NCBI GenBank assembly: GCA_049520515.1
Contig: JBEKPS010000010.1
Span: 62,001 to 126,000, forward strand
Source: JAFAMS01 sp049520515
Lineage (GTDB): Bacteria > Vulcanimicrobiota > Vulcanimicrobiia > Vulcanimicrobiales > Vulcanimicrobiaceae
DNA: 64,000 bases
Direction of reading: 5' to 3'
This document shows, piece by piece, positions 1 through 8,238 of this stretch. The position numbers and the translations under genes are program-made. A model generated the notes under the pieces. The model saw nothing but the letters and a program-made list of their open reading frames with translations. It ran no database searches and was not told where the DNA came from. Each line of letters begins with the position of its first letter. The first letter of the stretch is position 1.

Positions 1-822
1 CACGGCTTTATCGAGCCGGTAGAGCATCGAGAGCCTGCGCCCGACGAGCGGATCGTAACTGATGCCGGCGAGCCAAATTTCCGCGAGGGGCGCAAGCCGC
101 GAGAGCGAACCGCGAAGCCGCTGCATCTTGCCGTCGCCGGAATAGAAGCCTTCAGGCGCTAGAAAGATCGTCGAGCCGGCGCGCTGCAAGTTTTCAAAAT
201 GCTGGAGATCTGCCTCGAGTTGTTCACGCGTGAGCTGCATCAGCTCTTTGCGGTACGGCTCCAATACTTCAGTTAGCTTGACGCGGGAACGGCTCGCCAA
301 GAAATGTTCTGCGCGTAAGAGATCGCCGATGCGCTTGACCGTCGCCGGTAGTCGAGAACGAGCCTTTTCGCTAAAGACGATTTCCGCATCGAGATCGCCG
401 TGCAGGCCTTGTAAGCCATAGGCAACGCTCACAAACGGACGTTCACTCAGCTCGTTTTCGATCGGCTGCAAACCAATCGACGAGAATAACCACCCGAAGT
501 TCCACATGCGCAATACGGGGCTCAGCCACGGGATGCGCTCTGCGAAAAAGCCGGGCTCCCACATGCGGCGCGAGGAGACCGTGAAAATCGGATAGCGCCA
601 CGAAATCGTCGCGATCGTGAGGTCCGAGATCAGCACTGCAGACTCGACCTCGTGCTGATGATTTGCAATGAGCAGCGTTGGGCCGCGCTTGCGCGGCAAG
701 CTTCCCCAACCGCGAATGCGATACGGGAGGCGATAGTAGGACGCGACGGAGAGGATCGACGCCCAGCGGAACGGCTGTATTGCGAGCGGCGCGACGCGAA
801 GCGCGGACTTCGGATCCTCCAT
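1..822 (-). CDS. PlsC-like acyltransferase (partial, 3' end outside window)
   Basis: Reading frame open from an ATG at 822 to the window edge; about 274 residues are visible and no stop is reached. Residues 54-61 read NHQHEVES, which fits the H-x4-D/E acyltransferase motif with Glu in the acidic position. A later FLAPEG resembles the glycerolipid acyltransferase FPEG motif. The family transfers acyl groups from acyl-CoA or acyl-ACP to a glycerolipid at the inner membrane face. The start overlaps the stop of the upstream SDR gene by one base (TAATG), so the two are probably co-translated. The substrate cannot be told from the sequence. Confidence 0.75.
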   Translation of the reverse strand, partial: MEDPKSALRVAPLAIQPFRWASILSVASYYRLPYRIRGWGSLPRKRGPTLLIANHQHEVESAVLISDLTIATISWRYPIFTVSSRRMWEPGFFAERIPWLSPVLRMWNFGWLFSSIGLQPIENELSERPFVSVAYGLQGLHGDLDAEIVFSEKARSRLPATVKRIGDLLRAEHFLASRSRVKLTEVLEPYRKELMQLTREQLEADLQHFENLQRAGSTIFLAPEGFYSGDGKMQRLRGSLSRLAPLAEIWLAGISYDPLVGRRLSMLYRLDKAV

Positions 823-1622
823 TAGTTTCGGGTAATTCCTCGCTCGGCGCGTGCGTCGCGGTTGATTCGTTCTTGAATTCGTGCATCGCAGAATACGGCA
901 TCGGCGAGCGCCGGAAACGCGCCAATGATGAAGGCGGGGATGCGATAGATAGCCGGGACGATGTGCTTGCGCCGAGGCCGGCGCAAGGCGGCAAGGATTG
1001 CATCCGCGATGATCTCCGGTCCCGGCAACTCATCGCCGCGCGACGGATTCATCGGACTGCGCACGAAGCCCGGCTCGATCAGCGTAACGTCGACGCCGCA
1101 GCTGCGCACTTCGCGCCGAACGCTATCGGTGAGACCACGCAGGCCGAATTTTGAGCCCGAGTAGATGCCCATGACGCCGGCTTCGCCGGCGAGCGATCCA
1201 ATGTTAACGATCGATCCACGTCCCTGCGCCTTCATCACGGGCAGAACGGCGTGCATCAATCGTGCGGGACCGAGTAGGTTGATCGCCAGAACTTTCTCGA
1301 GGTCATTGTCGGTGGAATCGCAGATCGACGGGCTCGAGCCGATCCCCGCAGCGTTGATGAGGATATCGATGCGCCCGAACTCGACCAGCGTCTTGGCGAC
1401 GAGCACGTCGATTTGGTCGCGCCGCGTGATATCGGTTGGAACCACGAGAGCGCGGACGCCGCGGCTCTCGGCTTCGCGTGCCAGGGTCGCCAAAACGGGA
1501 TCCGGAAGCGCCGCCAAGACGACGTTGATCCTTTGCTCGATAAAGGCTCGCACCGTGGCCGAGCCGATTGCGCCCGAGGCGCCTGCCACGATCGCAACGC
1601 GTTCCGAGCCACGGGAGTCCAT
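822..1622 (-). CDS. short-chain dehydrogenase/reductase (SDR family)
   Basis: A 266-residue classical SDR. The Rossmann glycine motif is at residues 14-20 (GASGAIG), NAAG at 90-93, the catalytic Ser near 143 and the YxxxK pair at Y154/K158. It should be an NAD(P)H-dependent oxidoreductase acting on a carbonyl or hydroxyl group; the substrate is unknown. The neighbouring acyltransferase, one base away, suggests lipid metabolism, but that is inference from context. The C-terminus is rich in basic residues. Confidence 0.85.
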   Translation of the reverse strand: MDSRGSERVAIVAGASGAIGSATVRAFIEQRINVVLAALPDPVLATLAREAESRGVRALVVPTDITRRDQIDVLVAKTLVEFGRIDILINAAGIGSSPSICDSTDNDLEKVLAINLLGPARLMHAVLPVMKAQGRGSIVNIGSLAGEAGVMGIYSGSKFGLRGLTDSVRREVRSCGVDVTLIEPGFVRSPMNPSRGDELPGPEIIADAILAALRRPRRKHIVPAIYRIPAFIIGAFPALADAVFCDARIQERINRDARAERGITRN

Positions 1623-1700
1623 GGCCGCGCTGTTATCCGGCCTCGAAGGGATCGCCCTCCCGAACCGCGTTCAAGCGAGCGACGGGCGGGTTATTTGGGC

Positions 1701-2492
1701 ATGAGGATGAGGATGCCATCAAATCTTGCACGAGTAAGCTTAATACTTTTGTCGGTCTTCTTTTTTTCGAGCGAAGCCCGCGCAGATGAAGGATCTGTGA
1801 AACCGCCTGACGTCGTGCAGCGTGTCATGGTGGCGTATGCAGCGAACCTTCACGGCGTGATCGGTATGCAGCGGCATTTTTCGACGCTCATCGACGCCGG
1901 CATCGTGAAACATGCCGAACAAAGCGACAGCGTAATTCTCTTTAAAGACGGTGTGTTCGCGCAGCTGCACTACTACCATGTGCTCGAGGACGGCAAAGAG
2001 TTTTCGGCTGACCAGCTGACCGATCGCGATAAACAATCCACGGATGCCTGGTCGTCCGGCAAGGCGTTTTTCAAAGAGCCGTACGATCGCAGATTTGCAC
2101 CCGATTATTCGTTCGCCGTCGTCTCGCCGTGCACGGATTGCGCGACCGGTAACGTCGCGGTTAAATTCGAGAGCGTACAGCGCGACGAGCAGCACGGTTC
2201 CGGGACGATGTGGATCGACACCGCGCACGACCGCGTCGTCAAGCTAACGTATTCGCCGTACGTCTTGCCGTCCAAGTACGCGACATCGGGGACGGTCACG
2301 GAGACGAGCGGTTCGCCGCTTGCGAATTTCTGGTACGTGGTTCGCATCGACGAATCGTATCGAGGCCGCATGGTGCTGATCAGCGGGACGGGGACGTTTA
2401 CGGGGCTCTTCGATAACTTCGAACGTTTTGGATCCGTCGTCGAAGGCGCGAGCGCGATCCGCGAGGGGACGATCGGCACGGCAAAGCCATAG
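1701..2492 (+). CDS. secreted protein of unknown function
   Basis: 263 residues from ATG 1701; in-frame ATGs at 1707 and 1713 are alternatives. A basic N-terminus is followed by a hydrophobic stretch (LILLSVFFFSS) and a likely signal peptidase site after EARA, so the mature protein is exported. The rest looks like a soluble beta-rich domain with an isolated CTDC motif. I recognise no family. The stop overlaps the GTG of the downstream MFS gene by one base (TAGTG), suggesting an operon. Confidence 0.75.
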   Translation: MRMRMPSNLARVSLILLSVFFFSSEARADEGSVKPPDVVQRVMVAYAANLHGVIGMQRHFSTLIDAGIVKHAEQSDSVILFKDGVFAQLHYYHVLEDGKEFSADQLTDRDKQSTDAWSSGKAFFKEPYDRRFAPDYSFAVVSPCTDCATGNVAVKFESVQRDEQHGSGTMWIDTAHDRVVKLTYSPYVLPSKYATSGTVTETSGSPLANFWYVVRIDESYRGRMVLISGTGTFTGLFDNFERFGSVVEGASAIREGTIGTAKP

Positions 2493-3637
2493 TGCGGTTC
2501 CTGAGCGCAGCGGTCGTCCTTTTGGCGGTCGCGATGGGTGTCGGGCGATTCGCATACACGCCGCTTTTGCCGCTGATGGAGCACGGCGCCGGGCTCTCGC
2601 ACGCGATGGCCGGATTGATTGCGTCATCGAATCTGGCCGGCTATTTGGTGGGTGCGATTTCGGCAAGCAGCACGCGCTTTCGGACGCGCCGATTGCAAGG
2701 TGTGTGGTGGGCAATCGCGATCGTGATCGCAACGACCGCGCTCATTGCTTTCACTCCGGTATCCGCTTGGATCGTGGTGCGATTCGTCACCGGCGTTGCA
2801 AGCGGATTTGCATTCGTTCTTGGCTCGAGCATCGTGCTCGATCGCGCGGCGTTCGAACGGCGCCCGGACTGGGTTGCGATTTTCTACGGTGGCGTCGGCG
2901 CGGGGATTGCGTTGACTGCCGTCGCGGTGCCGCTCTTAGGCGCATGGGGCGGTTGGCGCGCAGGTTGGCTCGGCCTCGGCGCGATCTCGCTGGTCCTGTG
3001 TGCTGTGACGATGCCGTGGCTCACCGATTCTACGAACGCCGAAATTGGAGCGAGGCCTCAGGAAACATCGAAGCTCGATCCGCGTCTGTTCGGCTGGCTC
3101 TTTGCGGCGTACGGAGCGCAAGGGATGGGATACGTCATCCCGGCGACGTTCATCGTCGCGATGATTGCGTCAATTCCGTCAATAGCGAAATTCGCCGCGG
3201 CCAGTTGGGTCGTCGTCGGGGTCGTTGCAATCCCATCGACGATTATCTGGAACCGTCTCGGGATTGCGTTCGGGCGCGACGTCGCGCTCGTCGTTGCGCT
3301 CATCGTCATGGCGGTCGGCGCGATGGCACCGGTCGTTGCACCAAACGGTTTTGGCGTGATCCTCTCTGCCGCGACGCTGGGCGGCACGTTTGTAGGCGTG
3401 ACGGCGCTTGCAAACGCACTCGGACGCGCGTTACAGCCGGAACGAAGCCATATTGCGATCGGACGATTAACGGCCGGCTTCGGCGTCGGTCAAATCCTGG
3501 GGCCAGCCGTCGCCGGACTCTTGATCGCCGATCTTGGAAGTTACACGCCGGCACTTGTCGTAGCATCGAGCGTGCTCTGTCTAGCAGCGGCGGTGATTGC
3601 CTGCGGTGCGATTCTCGCCCGAACGCGGACCGCGTGA
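2492..3637 (+). CDS. MFS transporter, YbfB/YjiJ-like
   Basis: 381 residues, mostly hydrophobic, with about 12 predicted membrane helices. The N-terminus (AMGVGRFAYTPLLPLM) resembles the YbfB/YjiJ branch of the major facilitator superfamily. The substrate is unknown. The GTG start overlaps the preceding stop by one base, and its own TGA overlaps the next gene's GTG by 4 nt (GTGA), so three genes are probably translated from one mRNA. Confidence 0.85.
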   Translation: MRFLSAAVVLLAVAMGVGRFAYTPLLPLMEHGAGLSHAMAGLIASSNLAGYLVGAISASSTRFRTRRLQGVWWAIAIVIATTALIAFTPVSAWIVVRFVTGVASGFAFVLGSSIVLDRAAFERRPDWVAIFYGGVGAGIALTAVAVPLLGAWGGWRAGWLGLGAISLVLCAVTMPWLTDSTNAEIGARPQETSKLDPRLFGWLFAAYGAQGMGYVIPATFIVAMIASIPSIAKFAAASWVVVGVVAIPSTIIWNRLGIAFGRDVALVVALIVMAVGAMAPVVAPNGFGVILSAATLGGTFVGVTALANALGRALQPERSHIAIGRLTAGFGVGQILGPAVAGLLIADLGSYTPALVVASSVLCLAAAVIACGAILARTRTA

Positions 3638-4182
3638 GAGCCCCGAGCGAATTGGCGCGGGCACTCGTCGCGCTGCTCTACGCGCGCTTGCCGATCGCAG
3701 AAGACCCGGCAAAAGTGCTCTCTCGCGCTGATCGTGCCGTCCGCGACCTCGAGAAAGCCGATCGGGCGTATCAGAAAGCGATCGAACGCACGTTGCCGCG
3801 AACACTGGCGCGCGAAATGTTGACCATGATCGAGTCGTTCCGGCGCGACGTCGTCGTCGTCCGCAACCAGGCCCGCAACTCGGCGCCGTACGGGGATTTC
3901 GATCCGCTCGATACATATGTACCGTCGTTCGGTGGATCGCACGCGGAGGCGACGCGTGCCGCGAACGTCGGCGATCGCGCGCGGGAAATGGTTGAGGACG
4001 CGCGATCCCACGTCAACGCGCACATCCTCGAGAAACTCGGTCCTAGCGAGCTGGAGCGGCTCCGCGACGCGAAGCGAAAACGCAGCGCCGAATTCGAACG
4101 CATCCTTGCGAAGGCGATGCCGCGCGACGTCGGCACGCCGATGATCGCGCAGCTCGCGCAGGTCGCGGACGGCTGGTTTTAG
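3634..4182 (+). CDS. hypothetical helical protein
   Basis: 182 residues starting at GTG 3634, overlapping the MFS stop by 4 nt. Charged, Arg/Glu/Ala-rich and mostly helical, with no signal peptide, membrane helix or cysteine cluster. I do not recognise a family. The much longer frame upstream in the same phase is only a shadow of the MFS gene, so the coupled GTG is the better start. The gene ends one base before the convergent formyltransferase. Confidence 0.6.
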   Translation: MRAPSELARALVALLYARLPIAEDPAKVLSRADRAVRDLEKADRAYQKAIERTLPRTLAREMLTMIESFRRDVVVVRNQARNSAPYGDFDPLDTYVPSFGGSHAEATRAANVGDRAREMVEDARSHVNAHILEKLGPSELERLRDAKRKRSAEFERILAKAMPRDVGTPMIAQLAQVADGWF

Positions 4183-4183
4183 A

Positions 4184-4705
4184 TTATGTCGGCTTCTTCG
4201 GACGGAGCGGCTCGTATGTGGCTTTTGACTCGTCCTGGACGTCACTCGGGCGTTCACCTTTTTCCAATTTCGCGAGAAGCTCGTCAAAGAGCTTAGCGCC
4301 GAGCGGGACCAGCGTTTCGTAATAGAGCGTCGACGGCTTGGTCTCAGCCGGAATGGTGATCGAGCCTTGAATCGCAATCGGACCGGTATCGATACCTTCG
4401 TCGACCCAAAACCACGTCGAACCAGTTTCCTTGTCGCCCATCTTCAGTGTCCAGTAGACGGCATCTCCACCACGGTGACGCGGCAACAAGCTAGGATGGA
4501 AGCAGAGAACGCCGAGTCCCGCTTCCGCAATCTCGGGAGCTTTGAGGATGCGCGTAACGTTTGAAAGGACGATGAGCTCGTATGGACGCTCATCAACGAC
4601 CTGATGCCCGCGCTTGGCGCAGATCTCAAGCGTCGCATCATAGATTGGGCCGGTGCCGAAGACTTTAATACGCATGGCCCGGGTTGTACGCAGTTCACTT
4701 AACAT
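4184..4705 (-). CDS. formyltransferase-domain protein (short Fmt/PurN-like) with altered catalytic Asn
   Basis: 173 residues (162 from the in-frame ATG at 4675), equal to one catalytic formyltransferase domain and lacking the C-terminal domain of Met-tRNA formyltransferase. The loop HPSLLPRHRGG and the later DEGIDTGPI match the family's catalytic His and Asp. The position that is Asn in PurN and Fmt (N-x-H) is Cys here: the codons read TGC TTC CAT. This may change or abolish 10-formyl-THF chemistry. The ATG at 4705 overlaps the upstream dioxygenase stop by 11 nt, so the pair is coupled. Confidence 0.75.
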   Translation of the reverse strand: MLSELRTTRAMRIKVFGTGPIYDATLEICAKRGHQVVDERPYELIVLSNVTRILKAPEIAEAGLGVLCFHPSLLPRHRGGDAVYWTLKMGDKETGSTWFWVDEGIDTGPIAIQGSITIPAETKPSTLYYETLVPLGAKLFDELLAKLEKGERPSDVQDESKATYEPLRPKKPT

Positions 4706-5285
4706 TACCTGGCGCGTGGTACCAGGCCGTAATCACGTACTTTTTCCCCCTCAGAACGGGGTCGGCGCGATGCAGATATTCCGGCGGAAAAACGATCACG
4801 GTCCCGGTTAGGGGAGCAACACTCACGTTGAGCTCGCTGAACGTGGTCTCGCCGCCCGTGAAGCGATCGTTGAGATAAGCGACGATCGAAAGCACGCGGC
4901 GCTGCGCTCCCGGCGTCGGGCCATCGCGATGATCTACGTACTTTCCGCCCGGTGTGTAACGGACCAGCTGCACTTCTTGTAACGTTGAGCCGGGCGCCAG
5001 CGCGTCTGCGAGTGGCCGCGTGATCTGCTCCAGACGTTCGCGGTACATCGTGCTACCCGCATGAACTTCTTCGAAAAGAATCTCGGCGTTGCGAATCTCG
5101 CGATCGATTTCGAGCTCGGCGTTGATGACGGCCGGGAACCATTTGGGCGAAAGCACCGCTTGCGACACGATGACCGCTGCCTCGGCCGGAGTGAAGACGC
5201 GAAGCGCATAGATACGCGGCGCGATCTCGACGTGCTGGGAAGAAGGAGAGACGGGGAGATTCGCCGCTAGCTCGGTTTTGGTCAT
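4695..5285 (-). CDS. 2OG-Fe(II) dioxygenase, PiuC/prolyl-hydroxylase type
   Basis: 196 residues with the double-stranded beta-helix signature: HxD at H119/D121, distal His at 172 (LHRADPV) and basic residues near 181-182 placed to bind 2-oxoglutarate. The C-terminal core (GGETTFSE, VFPPEYLH) is typical of PKHD/prolyl-4-hydroxylase-like enzymes. It should hydroxylate a protein or small molecule using O2 and 2-oxoglutarate. It is coupled to the formyltransferase and divergent from the HiPIP gene. Confidence 0.85.
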   Translation of the reverse strand: MTKTELAANLPVSPSSQHVEIAPRIYALRVFTPAEAAVIVSQAVLSPKWFPAVINAELEIDREIRNAEILFEEVHAGSTMYRERLEQITRPLADALAPGSTLQEVQLVRYTPGGKYVDHRDGPTPGAQRRVLSIVAYLNDRFTGGETTFSELNVSVAPLTGTVIVFPPEYLHRADPVLRGKKYVITAWYHAPGNVK

Positions 5286-5341
5286 CGGCGTTCAAAATGG
5301 TATCATGCCCGTAGGCTGGACCCGCCATTGGAGGTAGTGCA

Positions 5342-5608
5342 ATGAAGAAGCAAGACGGAAAACTCGATCGTCCCGAATTTCTCCGCAAGGTTGCGGGCGT
5401 ACCCGTCGTCGCTGCGGCGGCGCTCGGTCTGATCGCCCAACCCGCGGAAGCCGCCGACAACAAGAAACAGTTCCACTATCAGGAGAAACCGGGTCCGGGC
5501 GGCAAAAAGTGCAGCAATTGTCGGTTCTTCAAGGCGCCGCACGGCTGCAGCATCGTGACGGGCACGATCAGCCCGACCGGCTGGTGCATCGCCTGGGCGA
5601 AGCGGTAG
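5342..5608 (+). CDS. high-potential iron-sulfur protein (HiPIP)
   Basis: 88 residues. The hydrophobic leader with DRPEFLRKV ahead of an Ala-rich core looks like a degenerate Tat-type signal with cleavage near AEA-A (about 38). The mature part is small and has four Cys at 57, 60, 69 and 82, which suit a single 4Fe-4S HiPIP cluster. HiPIPs carry electrons in the periplasm between bc1-type complexes and oxidases or reaction centres. The partner cannot be identified here. Confidence 0.85.
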   Translation: MKKQDGKLDRPEFLRKVAGVPVVAAAALGLIAQPAEAADNKKQFHYQEKPGPGGKKCSNCRFFKAPHGCSIVTGTISPTGWCIAWAKR

Positions 5609-5669
5609 CGTTACGACCGCGATCCTAGCCCAGACCGTTTCCGGCCCGCGCGCGTGGACGCGCGACACG

Positions 5670-6587
5670 GTGCGTGCCGAAGACTATCTGGTCCGGATTC
5701 CGGGCGCCGCACACGAAGAGTTGCGTGCTGCATTGCGCCGCCTGCGCGCGCATCGTTTGCCAACGCTGCTCTTACGAGTGGAAGACTTCGATCTCGAGGC
5801 CTGTGCAGAAGTGATGCGTGGGGTTCGGCGTCGGCTGGACGGACCTCCGATGTTTGCTGTCGTCGATCGCCTTCCGACGGAAGCGGTGAGCGCCGAGGAA
5901 CTCGCGCAACTCTATTGGCTGCTCGCGAATCTCGTGGCGCGCCCGGTCGCGCAAAAAATCGACGGTTCGATCTTTTACCCGGTGCTGGATACTGGTGCAA
6001 AGCTCAAGCCGGGTTCGGGGATTCGGCCGACACTTACGAACGTCGATTTGACCTTTCACAACGACAACTCATATAACGAAACACCGCCGACGTACGTGGC
6101 GCTCTTGTGCATTTCCAAATCACTCTCGGGCGGGCTCAGCCGGGTCATGTGCGTCGAGAGCGTGCACAACGCGCTGCTGCAGCGCTATCCGCAGCACCTC
6201 GAGCGTTTATATCGTCCGTTTTGGTACGACCGTCATCGCGAACACGAAGAAGACGAGGTCCCGTATTTTTCGGCGCCGATCTTCGAATATGACGGCGAGC
6301 AATTACACGCGCGTCTGGCCCTCAACGAAATCTATGGCGGCTATCACCTTCGCGGCGAGCCGATGGACGACGAAACGTCAGCCGCGCTGGATGCGGTGCA
6401 GGCGGTCTTCAATACGCCGGAGCTGCGCGTCGAGCTTGAATTCGAGCCGGGGCAAATTCAGTTCGTGAACAACCGCAGAACAGGGCACGCTCGCACCGAG
6501 TTCGTTGACGGCGAGCGAGCCGATCAGAAGCGCCACTTGGAGCGCCTGTGGCTACGCGATACGGGGGCTCGCTCCTATCGCGGGTAG
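5670..6587 (+). CDS. TauD/TfdA-like 2OG-Fe(II) dioxygenase
   Basis: 305 residues from GTG 5670, with HxD at H130/D132 (TFHNDNS) and the distal His at 273 in an NNRRTGHAR context. The family hydroxylates small molecules using Fe(II), 2-oxoglutarate and O2. The frame stays open upstream and encodes plausible protein (SGPRAWTRDTV), yet contains no ATG, GTG or TTG back to a stop at 5556. The real N-terminus may therefore use a non-canonical start just after the HiPIP stop at 5608. Confidence 0.8.
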   Translation: MRAEDYLVRIPGAAHEELRAALRRLRAHRLPTLLLRVEDFDLEACAEVMRGVRRRLDGPPMFAVVDRLPTEAVSAEELAQLYWLLANLVARPVAQKIDGSIFYPVLDTGAKLKPGSGIRPTLTNVDLTFHNDNSYNETPPTYVALLCISKSLSGGLSRVMCVESVHNALLQRYPQHLERLYRPFWYDRHREHEEDEVPYFSAPIFEYDGEQLHARLALNEIYGGYHLRGEPMDDETSAALDAVQAVFNTPELRVELEFEPGQIQFVNNRRTGHARTEFVDGERADQKRHLERLWLRDTGARSYRG

Positions 6588-6627
6588 CTGCGCGTCAAGG
6601 CATCGTTTCGTGGGTATAAACGTGTCC

Positions 6628-6858
6628 ATGAAAGACGACAGCGTAGCCGAACAAATGAACCGCGGAATGTTCCTTGCGCCCAGTTTGATCGAAAGCGACG
6701 GCGACGACAGCCCGCTTCTCGCACAAGCGAAACGGAACGTCGAGGCGACAGCTGAGCGTGCCGCCGCGGGCGAAGCCGACGAAGTCAAGAAACCCGAGAC
6801 CAAGAAGCCGCGCTTATTTGGCGTCGGCGGTTCGACACACGAGAAGACGCAGCCCTAG
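6628..6858 (+). CDS. small acidic hypothetical protein
   Basis: 76 residues from ATG 6628 (MKDDSVAEQ), 40 nt after the dioxygenase. Charged and probably disordered, with a Lys/Pro-rich tail (KKPETKKPRL). No recognisable domain, signal peptide or cysteine. The start is uncertain because an in-frame GTG lies at 6610. It is kept because it fills the gap between two genes with host-like composition and no competing frame. Confidence 0.45.
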   Translation: MKDDSVAEQMNRGMFLAPSLIESDGDDSPLLAQAKRNVEATAERAAAGEADEVKKPETKKPRLFGVGGSTHEKTQP

Positions 6859-6865
6859 CCCGCTA

Positions 6866-7750
6866 CTAGGTGCTGAACCTGTAGATGGTCGTCGCGGTGA
6901 AGGTTTCACCCGGCCGCAAAACCGTGCTTGGAAAATTCGGATGGTGCGGCGAGTCCGCGAAGTGCTGCGTTTCGAGCGCAATAGCTCCGGGCTTGCCGGT
7001 GAACAGCTGCATGCCCGGCTGCGTCGATTCGACTTCGATCGTTCGGCCCGAATCGGGATCCTTTAGGACCGCAGCCTTGCGCAACGACCCATCCCATCCG
7101 TCGAGTGCGAAATTACAATCATATTTTTCAGTTCCGACGAGTCGTTCGACGCGAAAGTCACGCGCAGCGTCGACCGGCGTGATTGCTCCGGTCGGAATAT
7201 TTTCGGCATTCGTCGGCGTGTAGGCGGAAGCCGGGATTTGGAGCCGATAATTCGCGATCGGAGTTCCCGGGACGCCGCTCAAATTGAAGTAGACGTGGTT
7301 GGTGAAATTCACAACCGTCGGTTTGTCCGTTTTCGCCAGATAATCGATGCGCAGCGCGTTTTCGTCTGACCAGGAGTAGGTTACACGACACTCGAGCGCG
7401 CCCGGGAATCCCTGATCGCCGTCGGGACTGCGCAAGACAAACGCTACCTGGGCATCGGATTGCTCGGCAACGTCCCATGTGCGTTTCGAGAAGCCATCCG
7501 GCCCGCCATGGAGCGTGTTGCCGCCTTCGTTGGTCTCGAGCTTGTAGGTGGTGCCGTCGAGCGCGAACGAGCCGCCAGCGATCCGGTTCGCGTAGCGCCC
7601 GATGATTTTTCCGGCGCTGCCGCCGGCATCGACGCAGACGTTTGCACGCGTTCCTTTGCGATCGGGAACATCCACGCTCGTGATGGCGGCGCCGACTGGT
7701 GTGAGCGACACGGTATTTTCTTGGAAATTGATCAGTTGCAAAGCGTCCAA
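6866..7750 (-). CDS. galM: aldose 1-epimerase (mutarotase)
   Basis: About 294 residues. Family motifs are NRIAGGSF, NEGGNTLHGG, the TNHVYFNLSG block around the catalytic His, and a C-terminal ETQHFADSPHHPNFPS block. It interconverts alpha and beta anomers of hexoses. The start is uncertain. The first ATG (7804) would overlap the divergent secreted-protein gene, so I prefer a TTG at 7750 or 7741, just before the first conserved strand. No signal peptide is visible from the TTG starts. Confidence 0.85.
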   Translation of the reverse strand: MDALQLINFQENTVSLTPVGAAITSVDVPDRKGTRANVCVDAGGSAGKIIGRYANRIAGGSFALDGTTYKLETNEGGNTLHGGPDGFSKRTWDVAEQSDAQVAFVLRSPDGDQGFPGALECRVTYSWSDENALRIDYLAKTDKPTVVNFTNHVYFNLSGVPGTPIANYRLQIPASAYTPTNAENIPTGAITPVDAARDFRVERLVGTEKYDCNFALDGWDGSLRKAAVLKDPDSGRTIEVESTQPGMQLFTGKPGAIALETQHFADSPHHPNFPSTVLRPGETFTATTIYRFST

Positions 7751-7802
7751 CTGGGGTCTATTCCTTCCGGGTTTTCTCGGCGTTGATTTCGTAATAGTCA
7801 GC

Positions 7803-8180
7803 ATGAAGGCTGCACGCGTCCTCCTCCTTGCCGGTGCCATCGCGGCGGCGACCGTCGGGTCCGCCTTGGCCGCCGGCGCTCTCTTCTCAGTCAGCACGAG
7901 CGGCGTTACGGATCTGGTGAACATCACGCTGTGTCTCAACGGCAAGGCCGCACTCAGCTGCCAAAACGTGACCGTCTCTGGGCAGAGACTCAGCATCCGT
8001 ACCACCGTGCCGAACCACACCTACCCGTACGTAGGGATCAAGGTCAACAACGCGCGCTACTCTCTGGCGAATCCGGGGAGTGACTGCGTCCCCGCGAGCA
8101 ACGGTTACTGCCTGTTTGAAGCGAGCGCGACAAAGCCGGCCAGTATTACGCTCCGTCCCGCGACAAAACCGAGTCCCTGA
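7803..8180 (+). CDS. small secreted protein of unknown function
   Basis: 125 residues from ATG 7803 with a clear signal peptide (KAARVLLLAGAIAAATVGSALA). The mature part has four cysteines at roughly even spacing and beta-rich composition, suggesting a disulfide-stabilised extracytoplasmic domain. No family recognised. It diverges from galM, so the roughly 50 bp between 7750 and 7803 would hold both promoters. Confidence 0.65.
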   Translation: MKAARVLLLAGAIAAATVGSALAAGALFSVSTSGVTDLVNITLCLNGKAALSCQNVTVSGQRLSIRTTVPNHTYPYVGIKVNNARYSLANPGSDCVPASNGYCLFEASATKPASITLRPATKPSP

Positions 8181-8238
8181 GGGATTCGCCACTGAACCAC
8201 CGTCCCGGTCGTGCTACCTCATCGAATAATTCGCATTA

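Noticed and set aside
2428..3633. Long plus-strand frame running into the hypothetical gene at 3634
   Set aside because: It overlaps the whole MFS gene in another phase and has very Arg-rich, low-complexity composition. Only the part after 3634 has normal protein composition.
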